A stretch of DNA of 64,000 nt from assembly GCF_014638745.1 (NCBI RefSeq), contig NZ_BMFO01000001.1, positions 658,591 through 722,590 on the forward strand, read 5' to 3'. Positions within the stretch are counted from its first letter, which is position 1, and every line of letters starts with the position of its first letter. The translations under genes were made by a program, and so were the position numbers. The notes under the pieces were generated by a model. The model was not told the origin of the DNA, searched no databases, and was given only the letters and a program-made list of their open reading frames with translations. Source of the DNA: Arenimonas maotaiensis. Lineage in GTDB: Bacteria; Pseudomonadota; Gammaproteobacteria; Xanthomonadales; Xanthomonadaceae. Below are positions 46,685 through 55,989 of the stretch, in pieces.

Positions 46685-48226
46685 TCAGGAACTGCAACTC
46701 AGCATCGAACAGCCGGCCCGCCGCATCGATTCCGGCGGGCATTTCCTGACCCAGCGCGTATCATCCGGCGCGTCGGCGTACGGCGTCTTCAGGCGCGCGA
46801 AAATATCCTGCAAGGGCTTCAGGTCGCCGGCCTGCACCGCCTCGATCACGTCCTGCACCAGATGGTTGCGCAGCACGAAGACCGGATTGGCGGCGCGCAT
46901 CGCGACGGCGCGTTCCGGCCAGTCCGATTCGTCGACCAGGCCCTGATACAAAGCCAGCCAATCGCGCAGCGGTGCCGCATCCGGCATGTCCCGATAGCTG
47001 CAGGCCAGCAAGGCATCGCAGGCCGCAGCGGATGCGTAATCGCCACCGGCCGCGGCGATGCGGGTCAAGCCGTCGAAGAACAGGCTGAAATCCATCGCCA
47101 GCGCGCTCAGCACATGCACCAGCTGCCGGTAGCACAGCGGATTGCCGGCCAACACCGTGTCGCGCAAACCGAGCTTGGCCGCCAACAGCCGGTGCCAGTG
47201 CGCATGGAATTCACGGTTGTAGCCGGTCAGGCTGTCCTGCAACGGCGTCACGTCGCCGACCAGCGGCTGCAGGGCGTTGGCCAGGCGCGCCAGGTTCCAC
47301 TGCACGATGGCCGGCTGGTTGCCGTAGCAATAGCGGCGACCTTCGGCGTCAGTGGTGTTCGGCGTCCATTGCAGGTCGTAGGCCTCGAGCCAGCCATACG
47401 GGCCGTAATCGATGGTCTCCGACAGCAGCGACAGGTTGTCGGTGTTCAGCACGCCGTGCACGAAGCCGACCGCCATCCAGCGCGCCACCAGCGCCGCGCT
47501 GCCTTGGCAGACGGCGTCGAACAGCCGCGCCACGGCATTCGGCGCGCCGGCATCGATGTGCGGGAAATGCGCGGTCAGCGCATAGTCGGTGAGTTGCCTG
47601 AGCAAAGCGATGTCGTCGCGTGCGGCCGGCAGCTCGAAATGCCCGAAACGCAGGAAGCTTTCCGACACCCGGCAGACCACCGCACACGGCTCCTGCTCGG
47701 GATGGCCGTCGTAGAACATGTCGCGGATTACCGTGGAACGCGAACCGGCCAGGCTCAAGGCGCGCGTGGTCGGGATGCCGAGGTGGTGCATGGCCTCGCT
47801 GCACAGGAACTCGCGGATCGACGAGCGCAACACCGCGCGGCCATCGGCGTGGCGCGAGAACGGCGTGCGTCCGGCACCTTTCAGCTGCAGGGTGCGACCG
47901 GCGACTTCGCCTAGGTTGATGGCGCGGCCATCGCCGAGTTGCCCGGCCCAATGCCCGAACTGATGCCCGCCGTACACCGTGGCGTACGGCTCGGAACCCT
48001 CGCCGGTGGCGTTGCCGGCCAGCACCGGCCACCAGGCCGGATCGGGCTCGGCCGGCAAGCCCAGCAGGCCTGCGGTTTCCGCCGACCACAGCAACGGATA
48101 CGGCGCCTCCAGCGGCTCGGGCCGCACGCGGGCGTACAACGCGCCGGCGATCTGGCGGCTGTCGCGGCCGGTGCCGGCATCGCCCGGCAGGGCGCGGATG
48201 AAACGGTTGTCGAAACGCAGCGGCAT
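46685..48226 (-). CDS. selO: Protein adenylyltransferase SelO (YdiU/UPF0061)
   Basis: 513 residues from the ATG at 48226 (a TTG two codons before is less likely). VYGGHQFGHWAGQLGDGRA, LKGAGRTPFSRHADGRAVLRSSIREFL (the pseudokinase-like nucleotide site) and HGVLNTDNLSLLSETIDYGP hold the family motifs. SelO transfers AMP from ATP to Ser, Thr or Tyr of proteins and responds to oxidative stress. The C terminus ends ...CSMLSCSS: the Cys two before the end replaces the selenocysteine of animal SelO. A TGC-TATAGT extended -10 lies 31 bases upstream. Confidence 0.95.
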   Translation of the reverse strand: MPLRFDNRFIRALPGDAGTGRDSRQIAGALYARVRPEPLEAPYPLLWSAETAGLLGLPAEPDPAWWPVLAGNATGEGSEPYATVYGGHQFGHWAGQLGDGRAINLGEVAGRTLQLKGAGRTPFSRHADGRAVLRSSIREFLCSEAMHHLGIPTTRALSLAGSRSTVIRDMFYDGHPEQEPCAVVCRVSESFLRFGHFELPAARDDIALLRQLTDYALTAHFPHIDAGAPNAVARLFDAVCQGSAALVARWMAVGFVHGVLNTDNLSLLSETIDYGPYGWLEAYDLQWTPNTTDAEGRRYCYGNQPAIVQWNLARLANALQPLVGDVTPLQDSLTGYNREFHAHWHRLLAAKLGLRDTVLAGNPLCYRQLVHVLSALAMDFSLFFDGLTRIAAAGGDYASAAACDALLACSYRDMPDAAPLRDWLALYQGLVDESDWPERAVAMRAANPVFVLRNHLVQDVIEAVQAGDLKPLQDIFARLKTPYADAPDDTRWVRKCPPESMRRAGCSMLSCSS

Positions 48227-48256
48227 GCGCAATCCGGGGTTCGGTCAGGCTTGGCA

Positions 48257-48265
48257 CTATAGCAG
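48257..48265 (-). promoter_or_regulatory. Extended -10 of selO
   Basis: TGC-TATAGT on the minus strand, with the hexamer ending 30 bases before the selO ATG; no -35 match. Confidence 0.4.
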
Positions 48266-48396
48266 TCGGTGGGTGAACGGCCCGCAAGCGCTTGATTGCC
48301 GGTGCCGCCGGCGCGCCGGCTTCCGGAAAGCCCGCGGATTTGCTACCCTAACAGGCTCATTTCTCACTAAAAACAAGCATTTGCTTGCCGCCCGTC

Positions 48397-51180
48397 ATGG
48401 ATAAGAGTTTCGACCCCAGCCAGTTCGAAGGCAAATGGTACGCGCACTGGGAGCAGTCCGGCTGCTTCACGCCCTCGGGTAAAGGCCCGGCGTACACCAT
48501 CATGCTGCCGCCGCCGAACGTGACCGGTACCCTGCACATGGGCCACGCCTTCCAGCACACCCTGCAGGACGCGCTGATCCGCTACCACCGCATGAACGGC
48601 TACGACACGCACTGGCAGATGGGCACCGACCATGCCGGCATCGCCACCGAGATGGTGGTCAACCGCAACCTGGCGCTGGCCGGCCAGGGCGAGTCGCGCG
48701 ATTCGCTGGGCCGCGAGAAGTTCATCGAAAAAGTCTGGGAATGGAAACAGCAGTCCGGCGACACCATCACCCGCCAGATGCGGCGCATGGGCACCTCCGG
48801 CGACTGGACGCAACAGCGCTTCACCATGGACGAGGGCATGTCCGAGGCGGTGATCGAGACCTTCGTGCGTCTGCATGCCGAAGGCCTGATCTACCGCGGC
48901 CAGCGCCTGGTGAACTGGGACCCGGTGCTGCAGACCGCGATCTCCGACCTGGAAGTGGTGAGCGAAGAGGAGAACGGCTTCCTGTGGTCGATCGCCTATC
49001 CGCTCGGCGACGGCAGCGGCGCGTTGACCGTGGCCACCACCCGTCCCGAAACCCTGCTGGGCGACACCGCGGTGATGGTGCATCCGGACGACGAGCGCTA
49101 CGCGCATCTGGTCGGCAAGACGGTGAAACTGCCGCTGACCGGCCGCGAAATCCCGATCATCGCCGACGACTACGTGGACCGCGAATTCGGCACCGGCGTG
49201 GTGAAGGTGACCCCGGCGCACGACTTCAACGACTACGCGGTGGGCCAGCGCCACAATCTGCCGCTGATCAACATCCTGACCCCGGACGCGCGCCTGAACG
49301 AGGCGGTGCCGGAGAAATACCGCGGCCTCGATGTGAAGACGGCGCGCAAGGCGGTACTGGCCGACCTGACCGAAGGCGGTTTGCTGGTCGAAGAGAAGCC
49401 GCACAAGCTGCAGGTGCCGCGCGGCGACCGCACCGGCCAGGTGATCGAACCCTACCTGACCAACCAGTGGTTCGTGAAGATGGACACGCTGGCCAAGCGC
49501 GGCCTGGAACTCGTGGAAAACGGTTCAGTGCGCTTCGTGCCGGAAAACTGGATCAACACCTACCGGCATTGGATGGAGAACATCCAGGACTGGTGCATCT
49601 CGCGCCAGCTATGGTGGGGGCACCGGATCCCGGCCTGGTACGACGACGCCGGCAACATCTTCGTCGGCCGCAGCGAAGCCGCCGTGCGCGCAGCGCACGG
49701 TCTGGCGGCGGACGTGGCGCTGACCCGCGACAGCGACGTGCTGGAAACCTGGTTCAGCTCGGCGCTGTGGTCGCACTCCACGCTCGGCTGGCCGAACGAG
49801 AAAGACATGGCCGAGCGCGGATTCGAGAAGCGTCTGCCGACCTCGGTGCTGGTGACCGGCTTCGACATCATCTTCTTCTGGGTCGCCCGGATGATCATGA
49901 TGACCGACCACTTCATGCCAAAAGAATGGCCGGACGCCAAACGCGTACCGTTCAAGGACGTATACATCACCGGCCTGGTGCGCGACAAGGACGGCCAAAA
50001 GATGTCCAAGTCGAAGGGCAACATCCTCGATCCAATCGACATCATCGACGGCATCTCGCTGGAGGCGCTGACCGAGAAGCGCACGCAGGGCCTGATGCAG
50101 CCGCAGATGGCCGAGAAGATCCGCAAGGCCACGCAGAAGGAATTCGCCGACGGCATCCCGGCCTTCGGCACCGACGCGCTGCGCTTCACCTTCGCCTCGC
50201 TGGCCACCCACGGCCGCGACATCAAGTTCGACCTGAACCGCTGCGAAGGCTACAAGAACTTCTGCAACAAGCTGTGGAACGCGGCGCGCTTCGTGCTGAT
50301 GCACTGCGAGGACTTCCAGGCGCAGGGCGCCAGCCCGGCGCGCTCGGAAGCCGAGCGCTGGCTGCTGGCGGAACTGGCGAGCACCTGCGCCGAAGTCGAG
50401 CGACAGTTCGCCGACTACCGCTTCGACCTGGCCTCGGCCGCGCTCTACGAGTTCGCCTGGAACACCTACTGCGACTGGTTCGTGGAATTCGCCAAGCCGG
50501 TGCTGGCCGGCGACGACCGCGCCGCCGCCGACAGCATGCGTCATACGCTGCTGCAGGCGTTGGAGGCGTTGCTGCGCCTTCTGCACCCGATCACGCCGTT
50601 CATCACCGAAGAGATCTGGCACGCGGTCGCGCCCAAGCTCGGATTGTCCGGCGGCTCGATCAGCCTGCAGGCCTATCCGCAGGCCGCCGATTTCGGCACG
50701 CCGGACGCGGCCGCCTGCGCCAACATCGAATGGCTGAAAGCGGTGGTGACCGCGCTGCGTTCGATCCGCAGCCAGATGGGCATCGCGCCCGGCAAGGCGG
50801 TGCCGCTGCTGTGGCGCTCGTCCGGCGCCGAGGACCGCGCGCGCCTGGCCGCGCTCGACGCCAGCCTGCGCTTCCTGGCGCGCCTGGATTCGATCGACAG
50901 GCTCGAGGGCGAGGCGCCGGCGTCGGCCACGGCCTTGGTCGGCGAACTGCAGGTGTTCATCCCGCTGGCCGGCCTGATCGACCTGGACGCCGAGAAGGCG
51001 CGCCTGGCCAAGGAACTCAAGCGCATCGAAACCGAAATCGGCAAATGCCGAGGCAAACTGGCCAGTGACACCTTCGTGGCCAACGCCCCAGCGGCGGTGG
51101 TGGAACAGGAACGCCAACGCCTGGCCGACTGGCAGGCGCAGCAGGCCGCGCTGGCCGCGCAACTGCAGAAATTGGCATGA
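48397..51180 (+). CDS. valS: Valyl-tRNA synthetase
   Basis: 927 residues from the ATG at 48397; an in-frame TTG four codons earlier is less likely. [21 protein letters not shown] has the HIGH motif as [14 protein letters not shown] follows, and [15 protein letters not shown] has KMSKS. The CP1 editing domain has [15 protein letters not shown] and [16 protein letters not shown]. The anticodon-binding domain and a C-terminal coiled coil ([21 protein letters not shown]) complete the enzyme. It charges tRNA-Val and edits mischarged Thr. TTCCGG-N17-TACCCT ~48330-48356 is a possible promoter. A REP-like pair of hairpins follows the stop. Confidence 0.97.
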   Translation: MDKSFDPSQFEGKWYAHWEQSGCFTPSGKGPAYTIMLPPPNVTGTLHMGHAFQHTLQDALIRYHRMNGYDTHWQMGTDHAGIATEMVVNRNLALAGQGESRDSLGREKFIEKVWEWKQQSGDTITRQMRRMGTSGDWTQQRFTMDEGMSEAVIETFVRLHAEGLIYRGQRLVNWDPVLQTAISDLEVVSEEENGFLWSIAYPLGDGSGALTVATTRPETLLGDTAVMVHPDDERYAHLVGKTVKLPLTGREIPIIADDYVDREFGTGVVKVTPAHDFNDYAVGQRHNLPLINILTPDARLNEAVPEKYRGLDVKTARKAVLADLTEGGLLVEEKPHKLQVPRGDRTGQVIEPYLTNQWFVKMDTLAKRGLELVENGSVRFVPENWINTYRHWMENIQDWCISRQLWWGHRIPAWYDDAGNIFVGRSEAAVRAAHGLAADVALTRDSDVLETWFSSALWSHSTLGWPNEKDMAERGFEKRLPTSVLVTGFDIIFFWVARMIMMTDHFMPKEWPDAKRVPFKDVYITGLVRDKDGQKMSKSKGNILDPIDIIDGISLEALTEKRTQGLMQPQMAEKIRKATQKEFADGIPAFGTDALRFTFASLATHGRDIKFDLNRCEGYKNFCNKLWNAARFVLMHCEDFQAQGASPARSEAERWLLAELASTCAEVERQFADYRFDLASAALYEFAWNTYCDWFVEFAKPVLAGDDRAAADSMRHTLLQALEALLRLLHPITPFITEEIWHAVAPKLGLSGGSISLQAYPQAADFGTPDAAACANIEWLKAVVTALRSIRSQMGIAPGKAVPLLWRSSGAEDRARLAALDASLRFLARLDSIDRLEGEAPASATALVGELQVFIPLAGLIDLDAEKARLAKELKRIETEIGKCRGKLASDTFVANAPAAVVEQERQRLADWQAQQAALAAQLQKLA

Positions 51181-51183
51181 CGT

Positions 51184-51256
51184 GGGGGCGAACCTGGTGT
51201 TCGCCCTGTTTCATCCGCAGGAATGCATATTGAGGCGAACCGCGTGTTCGCCCTGC
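51184..51256. repeat. REP-like pair of short palindromes between valS and rimI
   Basis: Two copies of a palindromic unit, GGCGAAC-N5-GTTCGCC, at 51187-51205 and 51234-51252, are separated by 28 bases and are each followed by CCTG. They fill the whole gap between the convergent valS and rimI stops. Such GGCGAAC/GTTCGCC palindromes resemble extragenic repeat units in other GC-rich genomes. Confidence 0.65.
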
Positions 51257-51257
51257 G

Positions 51258-51743
51258 TTATTGCGAAAAATCGAAATCCTGCAATTCGATGGCCATCACG
51301 ATGCCCTCTTCCCGGCCCTTGGGCGCGGGATAATAATTCGGGCGACGGCCGATTTCGTTGAAGCCCTCGCTTTCATAGAGCGCGATGGCATGTGGATTGC
51401 TGGGCCGCACTTCCAAAAACAGACGCTGCAGACGGTGCCAGCGCGCCACCTCGAACACCTGCCGCAGCAGACGTCGGCCCTGGCCATGGCCTTGATGCTC
51501 GGGCGCCACGCAGATGTTCAGCAGATGGCCTTCGCCGGCGGCGCAGCTGAGCACGAAGTAGCCGATCAATCCGCCCTGGCCTTCCAGCAGCCAGCACTCA
51601 TGGCCGGCATACAGGCAGTCGCGGAAGATGCCGGCGGTCCACGGGAACGGATAGGCGCGTAGCTCCACGGCCATGACCGCATCGACGTCGGCCTGCTTCA
51701 TCAGCCGCAGTTGCGGATCGCTAGCTTTGCCCTGCGCGCTCAT
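51258..51743 (-). CDS. rimI: Ribosomal protein S18-alanine N-acetyltransferase RimI
   Basis: 161 residues from the ATG at 51743, which overlaps the stop of the gene before it as ATGA. The GNAT fold is plain: YPFPWTAGIFRDCL (the RimI PW motif), HLLNICVAPEHQGHGQGRRLL (the acetyl-CoA loop Q/RxxGxG/A), and FLEVRPSNPHAIALYESEGF, typical of RimI. It acetylates the N-terminal Ala of ribosomal protein S18. It ends at the REP-like repeat. The same order with holD upstream of rimI occurs in E. coli. Confidence 0.9.
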   Translation of the reverse strand: MSAQGKASDPQLRLMKQADVDAVMAVELRAYPFPWTAGIFRDCLYAGHECWLLEGQGGLIGYFVLSCAAGEGHLLNICVAPEHQGHGQGRRLLRQVFEVARWHRLQRLFLEVRPSNPHAIALYESEGFNEIGRRPNYYPAPKGREEGIVMAIELQDFDFSQ

Positions 51744-52036
51744 CGCGGCCGGCGGTGGGCCTGGATGGCGCGCCACAACGATTTCTTGGCGCGAACCGGA
51801 TCGGACGGCAACATGATAGCGGCCAGATCGACACCGGCGGCGTGCCGGCGGATGTTGCGGCCGAGCGCGCTATCCCAGAACGGAATCGGCGGCGCAGCGG
51901 CGGCAGGCGGTGTGACCGGTACTGCGATCGGCGCGGGGGCAATAGGCGGCGATACGACGGCGGGCGGAGCAACGGCCGGCACGTACAGGGTGAAGCCCAT
52001 GGCCTGCAGGCGTTGGCGCGCGATGGCGTCGAACAT
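51740..52036 (-). CDS. Small protein, possible HolD (DNA polymerase III psi)
   Basis: 98 residues, from an ATG at 52036, two bases after the pssA stop; its stop overlaps the rimI ATG (ATGA), so it is coupled to both. Residues 5-19 (IARQRLQAMGFTLYV) resemble the psi-subunit N terminus that binds the clamp loader (LQQLGITQW in E. coli). Residues 79-94 (DPVRAKKSLWRAIQAH) resemble its C terminus (NPTARAALWQQI). Between them lies a Pro/Ala/Val-rich linker (residues 19-52) and FWDSALGRNIRRHAAGVDL. In E. coli, holD is the gene directly upstream of rimI, which supports the assignment. It is shorter than E. coli psi (~137 residues). The comparison is from memory; a plain hypothetical protein remains possible. 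Confidence 0.6.
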   Translation of the reverse strand: MFDAIARQRLQAMGFTLYVPAVAPPAVVSPPIAPAPIAVPVTPPAAAAPPIPFWDSALGRNIRRHAAGVDLAAIMLPSDPVRAKKSLWRAIQAHRRPR

Positions 52037-52038
52037 GC

Positions 52039-52815
52039 TCAGGCCGCGGCGGCTTTGGGTTTCAGCTTCAGCCATAGCCAATACAGCGGGCCGGACAGGG
52101 CATACGCGCCGGCCATGGCCAGCAGCACGCGCGGCGGATCGATGAACAGCGCGACCAGCACCACGATCACCACGAACGCCGAGGCGAACGGCACTTTGTC
52201 CTCGCGCTCCTTGGGTTGGCCCGAGCCCTTGAAGCTGGTGTAACGGAAGCGCGAGACCATCAGCAGGGCGCAGGCCACGGTCAGCGCCAGCGCGAAGTAG
52301 CGCAGCTCCTGGCCTTTCCAGCCGAACTCGTTCATGGCCCATACAAAGGACATCATCATGCCGGCCGAGGACGGGCTGTTCAAGCCGATGAACCAGCGTT
52401 TGTCGACCGAACCGACCTGGGTGTTGAAGCGCGCCAGCCGCAGCGCGGCGCAGGCGGTGTAGAGGAACGCGGCGGCCCAACCGACCTTGCCGAGCAGGTT
52501 GCCGTCCAGCTTCATGCTGCCGAGCGCCCAGTGGTACATCACCAGGGACGGCGCGATGCCGAAGCTGACCAGGTCGGCCAGGGAGTCGTACTGCACGCCG
52601 AATTCGCTGCTGGTGCCGGTCAGCCGGGCGACCCGGCCGTCGATGCCGTCGAACACGCCGGCGATGAAGATGGCCACGGCGGCGGCCTCGAACCGGCCGC
52701 TGGCGGCGGCCAGGATGGCGTAGAAGCCGGCGAACATCCCGCAGGTGGTCAGCAGGTTCGGCAACAGGTAGATGTGCCGGTTTTTCGGGACTTTCGGGCT
52801 GGCGGTCGGTTCCAT
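52039..52815 (-). CDS. pssA: CDP-diacylglycerol-serine O-phosphatidyltransferase
   Basis: 258 residues with about seven membrane segments. The CDP-alcohol phosphatidyltransferase signature (DGxxAR...G...D...D) reads FDGIDGRVARLTGTSSEFGVQYDSLADLVSFG near residues 54-85 (key residues D55, D58, R62, D77, D81). It makes phosphatidylserine, the precursor of phosphatidylethanolamine, in the inner membrane. This is the membrane-embedded type (Bacillus-like PssA family II), not the E. coli PLD-type enzyme. A TAAACT 13 bases before the ATG may be a -10. The HolD-like gene follows after two bases. Confidence 0.92.
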   Translation of the reverse strand: MEPTASPKVPKNRHIYLLPNLLTTCGMFAGFYAILAAASGRFEAAAVAIFIAGVFDGIDGRVARLTGTSSEFGVQYDSLADLVSFGIAPSLVMYHWALGSMKLDGNLLGKVGWAAAFLYTACAALRLARFNTQVGSVDKRWFIGLNSPSSAGMMMSFVWAMNEFGWKGQELRYFALALTVACALLMVSRFRYTSFKGSGQPKEREDKVPFASAFVVIVVLVALFIDPPRVLLAMAGAYALSGPLYWLWLKLKPKAAAA

Positions 52816-52917
52816 GGCGCCAGTTTACCCAGTTTCGCCGGCCGCTGTCCAAAAAGACGGTGCCAAGCGGCCGCCCAGCCCGTACAATAAAAGCTTGAAA
52901 ATCCCACGGTTTCCGAC

Positions 52918-54618
52918 ATGCGCCTGTCCCAGTTCCATCTCAACACCACGAAAGAAACGCCAGCCGACGCCGAAATCGTCAGCCACCAGCTGATGCTGCG
53001 CGCCGGCCTGATCCGCCGCCTGGGCGCCGGCCTGTACACCTGGACGCCGCTCGGCCTGCGCGTGCTGCGCAACGTCGAGACCGTGGTGCGCGAGGAGATG
53101 GACCGCGCCGGCGCGCTGGAAGTGCTGATGCCGTCGATCCAACCCAAGGAGCTCTGGCAGGAAACCGGGCGTTGGGAGAAGTTCGGCGGCCAGCTGCTGA
53201 AGATCAAGGACCGCAAGCAGGCCGATTACGTGTACGGCCCGACCCACGAAGAGGTGATCACCGACTTCGCGCGCCAGGAACTGCGCAGCTACAAGCAGCT
53301 GCCGCTCAACTTCTACCAGATCCAGACCAAGTTCCGCGACGAAATCCGGCCGCGCTTCGGCGTGATGCGCGCGCGCGAGTTCCTGATGAAGGACGCCTAC
53401 TCCTTCCACCTGACGCCGGACTGCCTGGCGCGCACCTACCAGGCCATGTACGACGCCTACTCCCGCGTGTTCACGCGCCTGGGCCTGCGCTTCCGCGCGG
53501 TCAACGCCGACACCGGCGCCATCGGCGGCAGCGCCTCGCATGAATTCCACGTGCTGGCCGATTCCGGCGAAGACGCCATCGCCTTCAGCGACGGCTCCGA
53601 TTACGCCGCCAACATCGAGATGGCCGAGGCCTTGCCGCTGTATCCGGCGCGCGCGCCGGCCGCGGAGCCGATGACCGAAGTCGCCACGCCGACCCAGACC
53701 ACCTGCGAAACCGTCGCCGAACTGCTCGGCCTGCCGCTCGAGCGCACGGTCAAGACCGTGGCGCTGATGTCCGAACACGGCTTCACCCTGGCGCTGGTGC
53801 GCGGCGACCATGCCGTGAACGAGATCAAGCTGGCCAAGCTGCCGGGCCTGGCCGACTACCGGCTGGCCAATGAAGACGAAATCGCCGAATACCTGGGCGC
53901 GCAACCGGGCTTCCTCGGCCCGGTCGGCACGCGCAAGCCGCTGCATGTCATCACCGACCGTACCGTGGCACTGATGGCCGACTTCGTGGTCGGCGCCAAC
54001 CGCGACGGCTTCCATCTGCGCGGCGTCAACTGGGGTCGCGACCTGCCGGAACCGGCGCTGGTCGCCGACATCCGCAACGTGGTCGAAGGCGATCCGTCGC
54101 CGGACGGCAAGGGCACGCTGTCGATCGCGCGCGGCATCGAGGTCGGCCACGTGTTCCAGCTCGGCCAGAAATACGCCGACGCGATGAAGGCGACCGTGCT
54201 CGACGCCAACGGCAAGGCGCAGGTGATGTTCATGGGCTGCTACGGCATCGGCGTCAGCCGCATCGTGGCCGCCGCCATCGAACAGAATTTCGACGCCAAC
54301 GGCATCCGCTGGCCGGCGGCGATGGCGCCTTGGCAGGTCGCCGTGTGCGTGATCAACCCGAAGGACGACGCGGCGGTGAACGCCTACGCCGAACGCCTGT
54401 ACGCGGCGCTTTCCGCCAAGGGCCTGAGCGTCTGCCTGGACGACCGCGGTCTGCGCCCGGGCGCCATGTTCGGCGACATCGAGCTGATCGGCATCCCGCA
54501 CCGCGTGGTGGTATCCGACCGCGGCCTGCAGGCCGGCACGCTGGAATACCGACAGCGCAGCGCGGACGCCTCCGAGAACCTCACCGAATCCGAACTGCTG
54601 GCGCGCCTCGGCGTCTGA
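52918..54618 (+). CDS. proS: Prolyl-tRNA synthetase
   Basis: 566 residues, bacterial type with editing insert. Class II motifs are visible: [20 protein letters not shown] (motif 1 region), [26 protein letters not shown] (motif 2) and [17 protein letters not shown] (motif 3). The YbaK-like INS domain spans ~225-390 and includes [30 protein letters not shown] (quoted as [18 protein letters not shown]). The C-terminal anticodon-binding domain has [11 protein letters not shown]. It charges tRNA-Pro and removes Ala. TACAAT at 52883-52888 is a possible -10, 29 bases before the ATG. Divergent from pssA. Confidence 0.97.
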   Translation: MRLSQFHLNTTKETPADAEIVSHQLMLRAGLIRRLGAGLYTWTPLGLRVLRNVETVVREEMDRAGALEVLMPSIQPKELWQETGRWEKFGGQLLKIKDRKQADYVYGPTHEEVITDFARQELRSYKQLPLNFYQIQTKFRDEIRPRFGVMRAREFLMKDAYSFHLTPDCLARTYQAMYDAYSRVFTRLGLRFRAVNADTGAIGGSASHEFHVLADSGEDAIAFSDGSDYAANIEMAEALPLYPARAPAAEPMTEVATPTQTTCETVAELLGLPLERTVKTVALMSEHGFTLALVRGDHAVNEIKLAKLPGLADYRLANEDEIAEYLGAQPGFLGPVGTRKPLHVITDRTVALMADFVVGANRDGFHLRGVNWGRDLPEPALVADIRNVVEGDPSPDGKGTLSIARGIEVGHVFQLGQKYADAMKATVLDANGKAQVMFMGCYGIGVSRIVAAAIEQNFDANGIRWPAAMAPWQVAVCVINPKDDAAVNAYAERLYAALSAKGLSVCLDDRGLRPGAMFGDIELIGIPHRVVVSDRGLQAGTLEYRQRSADASENLTESELLARLGV

Positions 54619-54627
54619 GGCCGCGGC

Positions 54628-55890
54628 TCAGAGATTGCGGCGCGACGGCACCAGCAGGTTGCCGAACAGGATGCCGGCCACCAGCGCGATGAGCGCGGCG
54701 AACAGCGAGAACGCCAGGTCGATGCTGGCCGTGGCGTCCTGCGCGAACGCGATGTTGATGGTACGGAAGCCCAGGCTGCCGGGCACCAGCAGGATGATGC
54801 CCGGCACGCGGATCAGCCCACCGGGCCGGTTGAACACGCGGGCGAACAGGTTCGAGACGGCGGTCACGGCCAACGCGGCCAGGAAGGTCGCGGTCGGGAT
54901 CTCGCCGTTGGCCAGCGCCGGCACCAGCGCGCAGGCCTTCATCACCCCGTAACCGAACAGCACCGCCGCCATCGCCACCGGCAGGTCGCGGCGGTTGGCC
55001 TTGAACAGCACCGCCAGCGCGAACGCGCCCGGCAACAGCATCCACCAGGACATTCCCGCCGGCAGGGCCGCGGCGCCGGCGTTGGGCAGGAAGTCCCAAC
55101 CCAGCAACGCCACCAGCTGCGAAGCCAGGATGCTGCCGAAGGTCAGCTTCATCAGCACAGTCATCGCACCGGCGAAACGCGCGCTGCCGGACGCCAGCTG
55201 CTGGTCGGCCAGCTCGTTGATGGCATTGGTCAGCATCATGCCGGGCATCAGCACGATCAGCGCCGAGATGACCACCGGCTGCACGCTCAGCGGCGCCAGC
55301 CGGCTGGCCACGAACGAGGCCAGCAGGGTAGCCAGGAACGCGGCAATCGCCTCGACCGCATCGTGCAGACGGGGCCGGCGCTCACCGTAGAGCGCCAAGG
55401 CGCCGACCAGTATGCCGAGCATGGCGGCGGCGGCGAAGTCGGCCCAGCCGGTGCGCGGGAACAGGCTGAGCACCAGTGCCGAGGCCACGCCCCAACAGGC
55501 GACCACGGCGAGCTTGTGGACGGCGGACGCCCCAGCGTCCATCGCGCGCAGGCGGGCCAGGCCGCCGGGAATGTCGAGCGTGCCGGCCATCACCTGCTCG
55601 GCGATGTGGTCGGCGTCGGCCAGGCGCCCCAGGTGGGTATCGCCGGGGCGCAGGCGCAGCAAGCGCGTCAGCGTGTAGGGATCGCCATGCACCACGTCGC
55701 GGAAGCTGATCATGATGCCGGTCGGGTTCGACCAGATGCTGACCTCCAGCCCGAGCCGCTGCGAGACGCGCTCGAGCGCTCCCTCCAGCCGGTTGACCGA
55801 CGTGCCGGCGGTATGCAGATGGCGCGCCAGCTCGATGACGAAATTGATCCGGTCCTTGAACGCGTCGGTATCCATGGCGTGCTGCGGCAT
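54628..55890 (-). CDS. Threonine/serine exporter family protein (ThrE-like)
   Basis: 420 residues, a fusion of the two ThrE halves. The N-terminal DUF1212 part has a soluble segment (HTAGTSVNRLEGALERVSQRLGL and IWSNPTGIMISF), then five membrane segments. The C-terminal DUF3815 part adds five more (MSWWMLLPGAFALAVLFKANRRDLP..., VTAVSNLFARVFNRPGGLIRVPGIILLVPGS). In Corynebacterium ThrE exports threonine and serine; for this one the substrate is only inferred. An ATG five codons on is an alternative start. TACAAT (55924-55919, minus) is a possible -10. Divergent from the MCE operon with 99 bases between starts. Confidence 0.85.
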   Translation of the reverse strand: MPQHAMDTDAFKDRINFVIELARHLHTAGTSVNRLEGALERVSQRLGLEVSIWSNPTGIMISFRDVVHGDPYTLTRLLRLRPGDTHLGRLADADHIAEQVMAGTLDIPGGLARLRAMDAGASAVHKLAVVACWGVASALVLSLFPRTGWADFAAAAMLGILVGALALYGERRPRLHDAVEAIAAFLATLLASFVASRLAPLSVQPVVISALIVLMPGMMLTNAINELADQQLASGSARFAGAMTVLMKLTFGSILASQLVALLGWDFLPNAGAAALPAGMSWWMLLPGAFALAVLFKANRRDLPVAMAAVLFGYGVMKACALVPALANGEIPTATFLAALAVTAVSNLFARVFNRPGGLIRVPGIILLVPGSLGFRTINIAFAQDATASIDLAFSLFAALIALVAGILFGNLLVPSRRNL

Positions 55891-55989
55891 ATGGGGCCTG
55901 TGCGGGTGCTATGCGGCCATTGTAGGGCAAGCACCCGTGTTTTTCGCCGGTGGGATACACTAAACGCCACACACGGGAACGCCGCCGCG

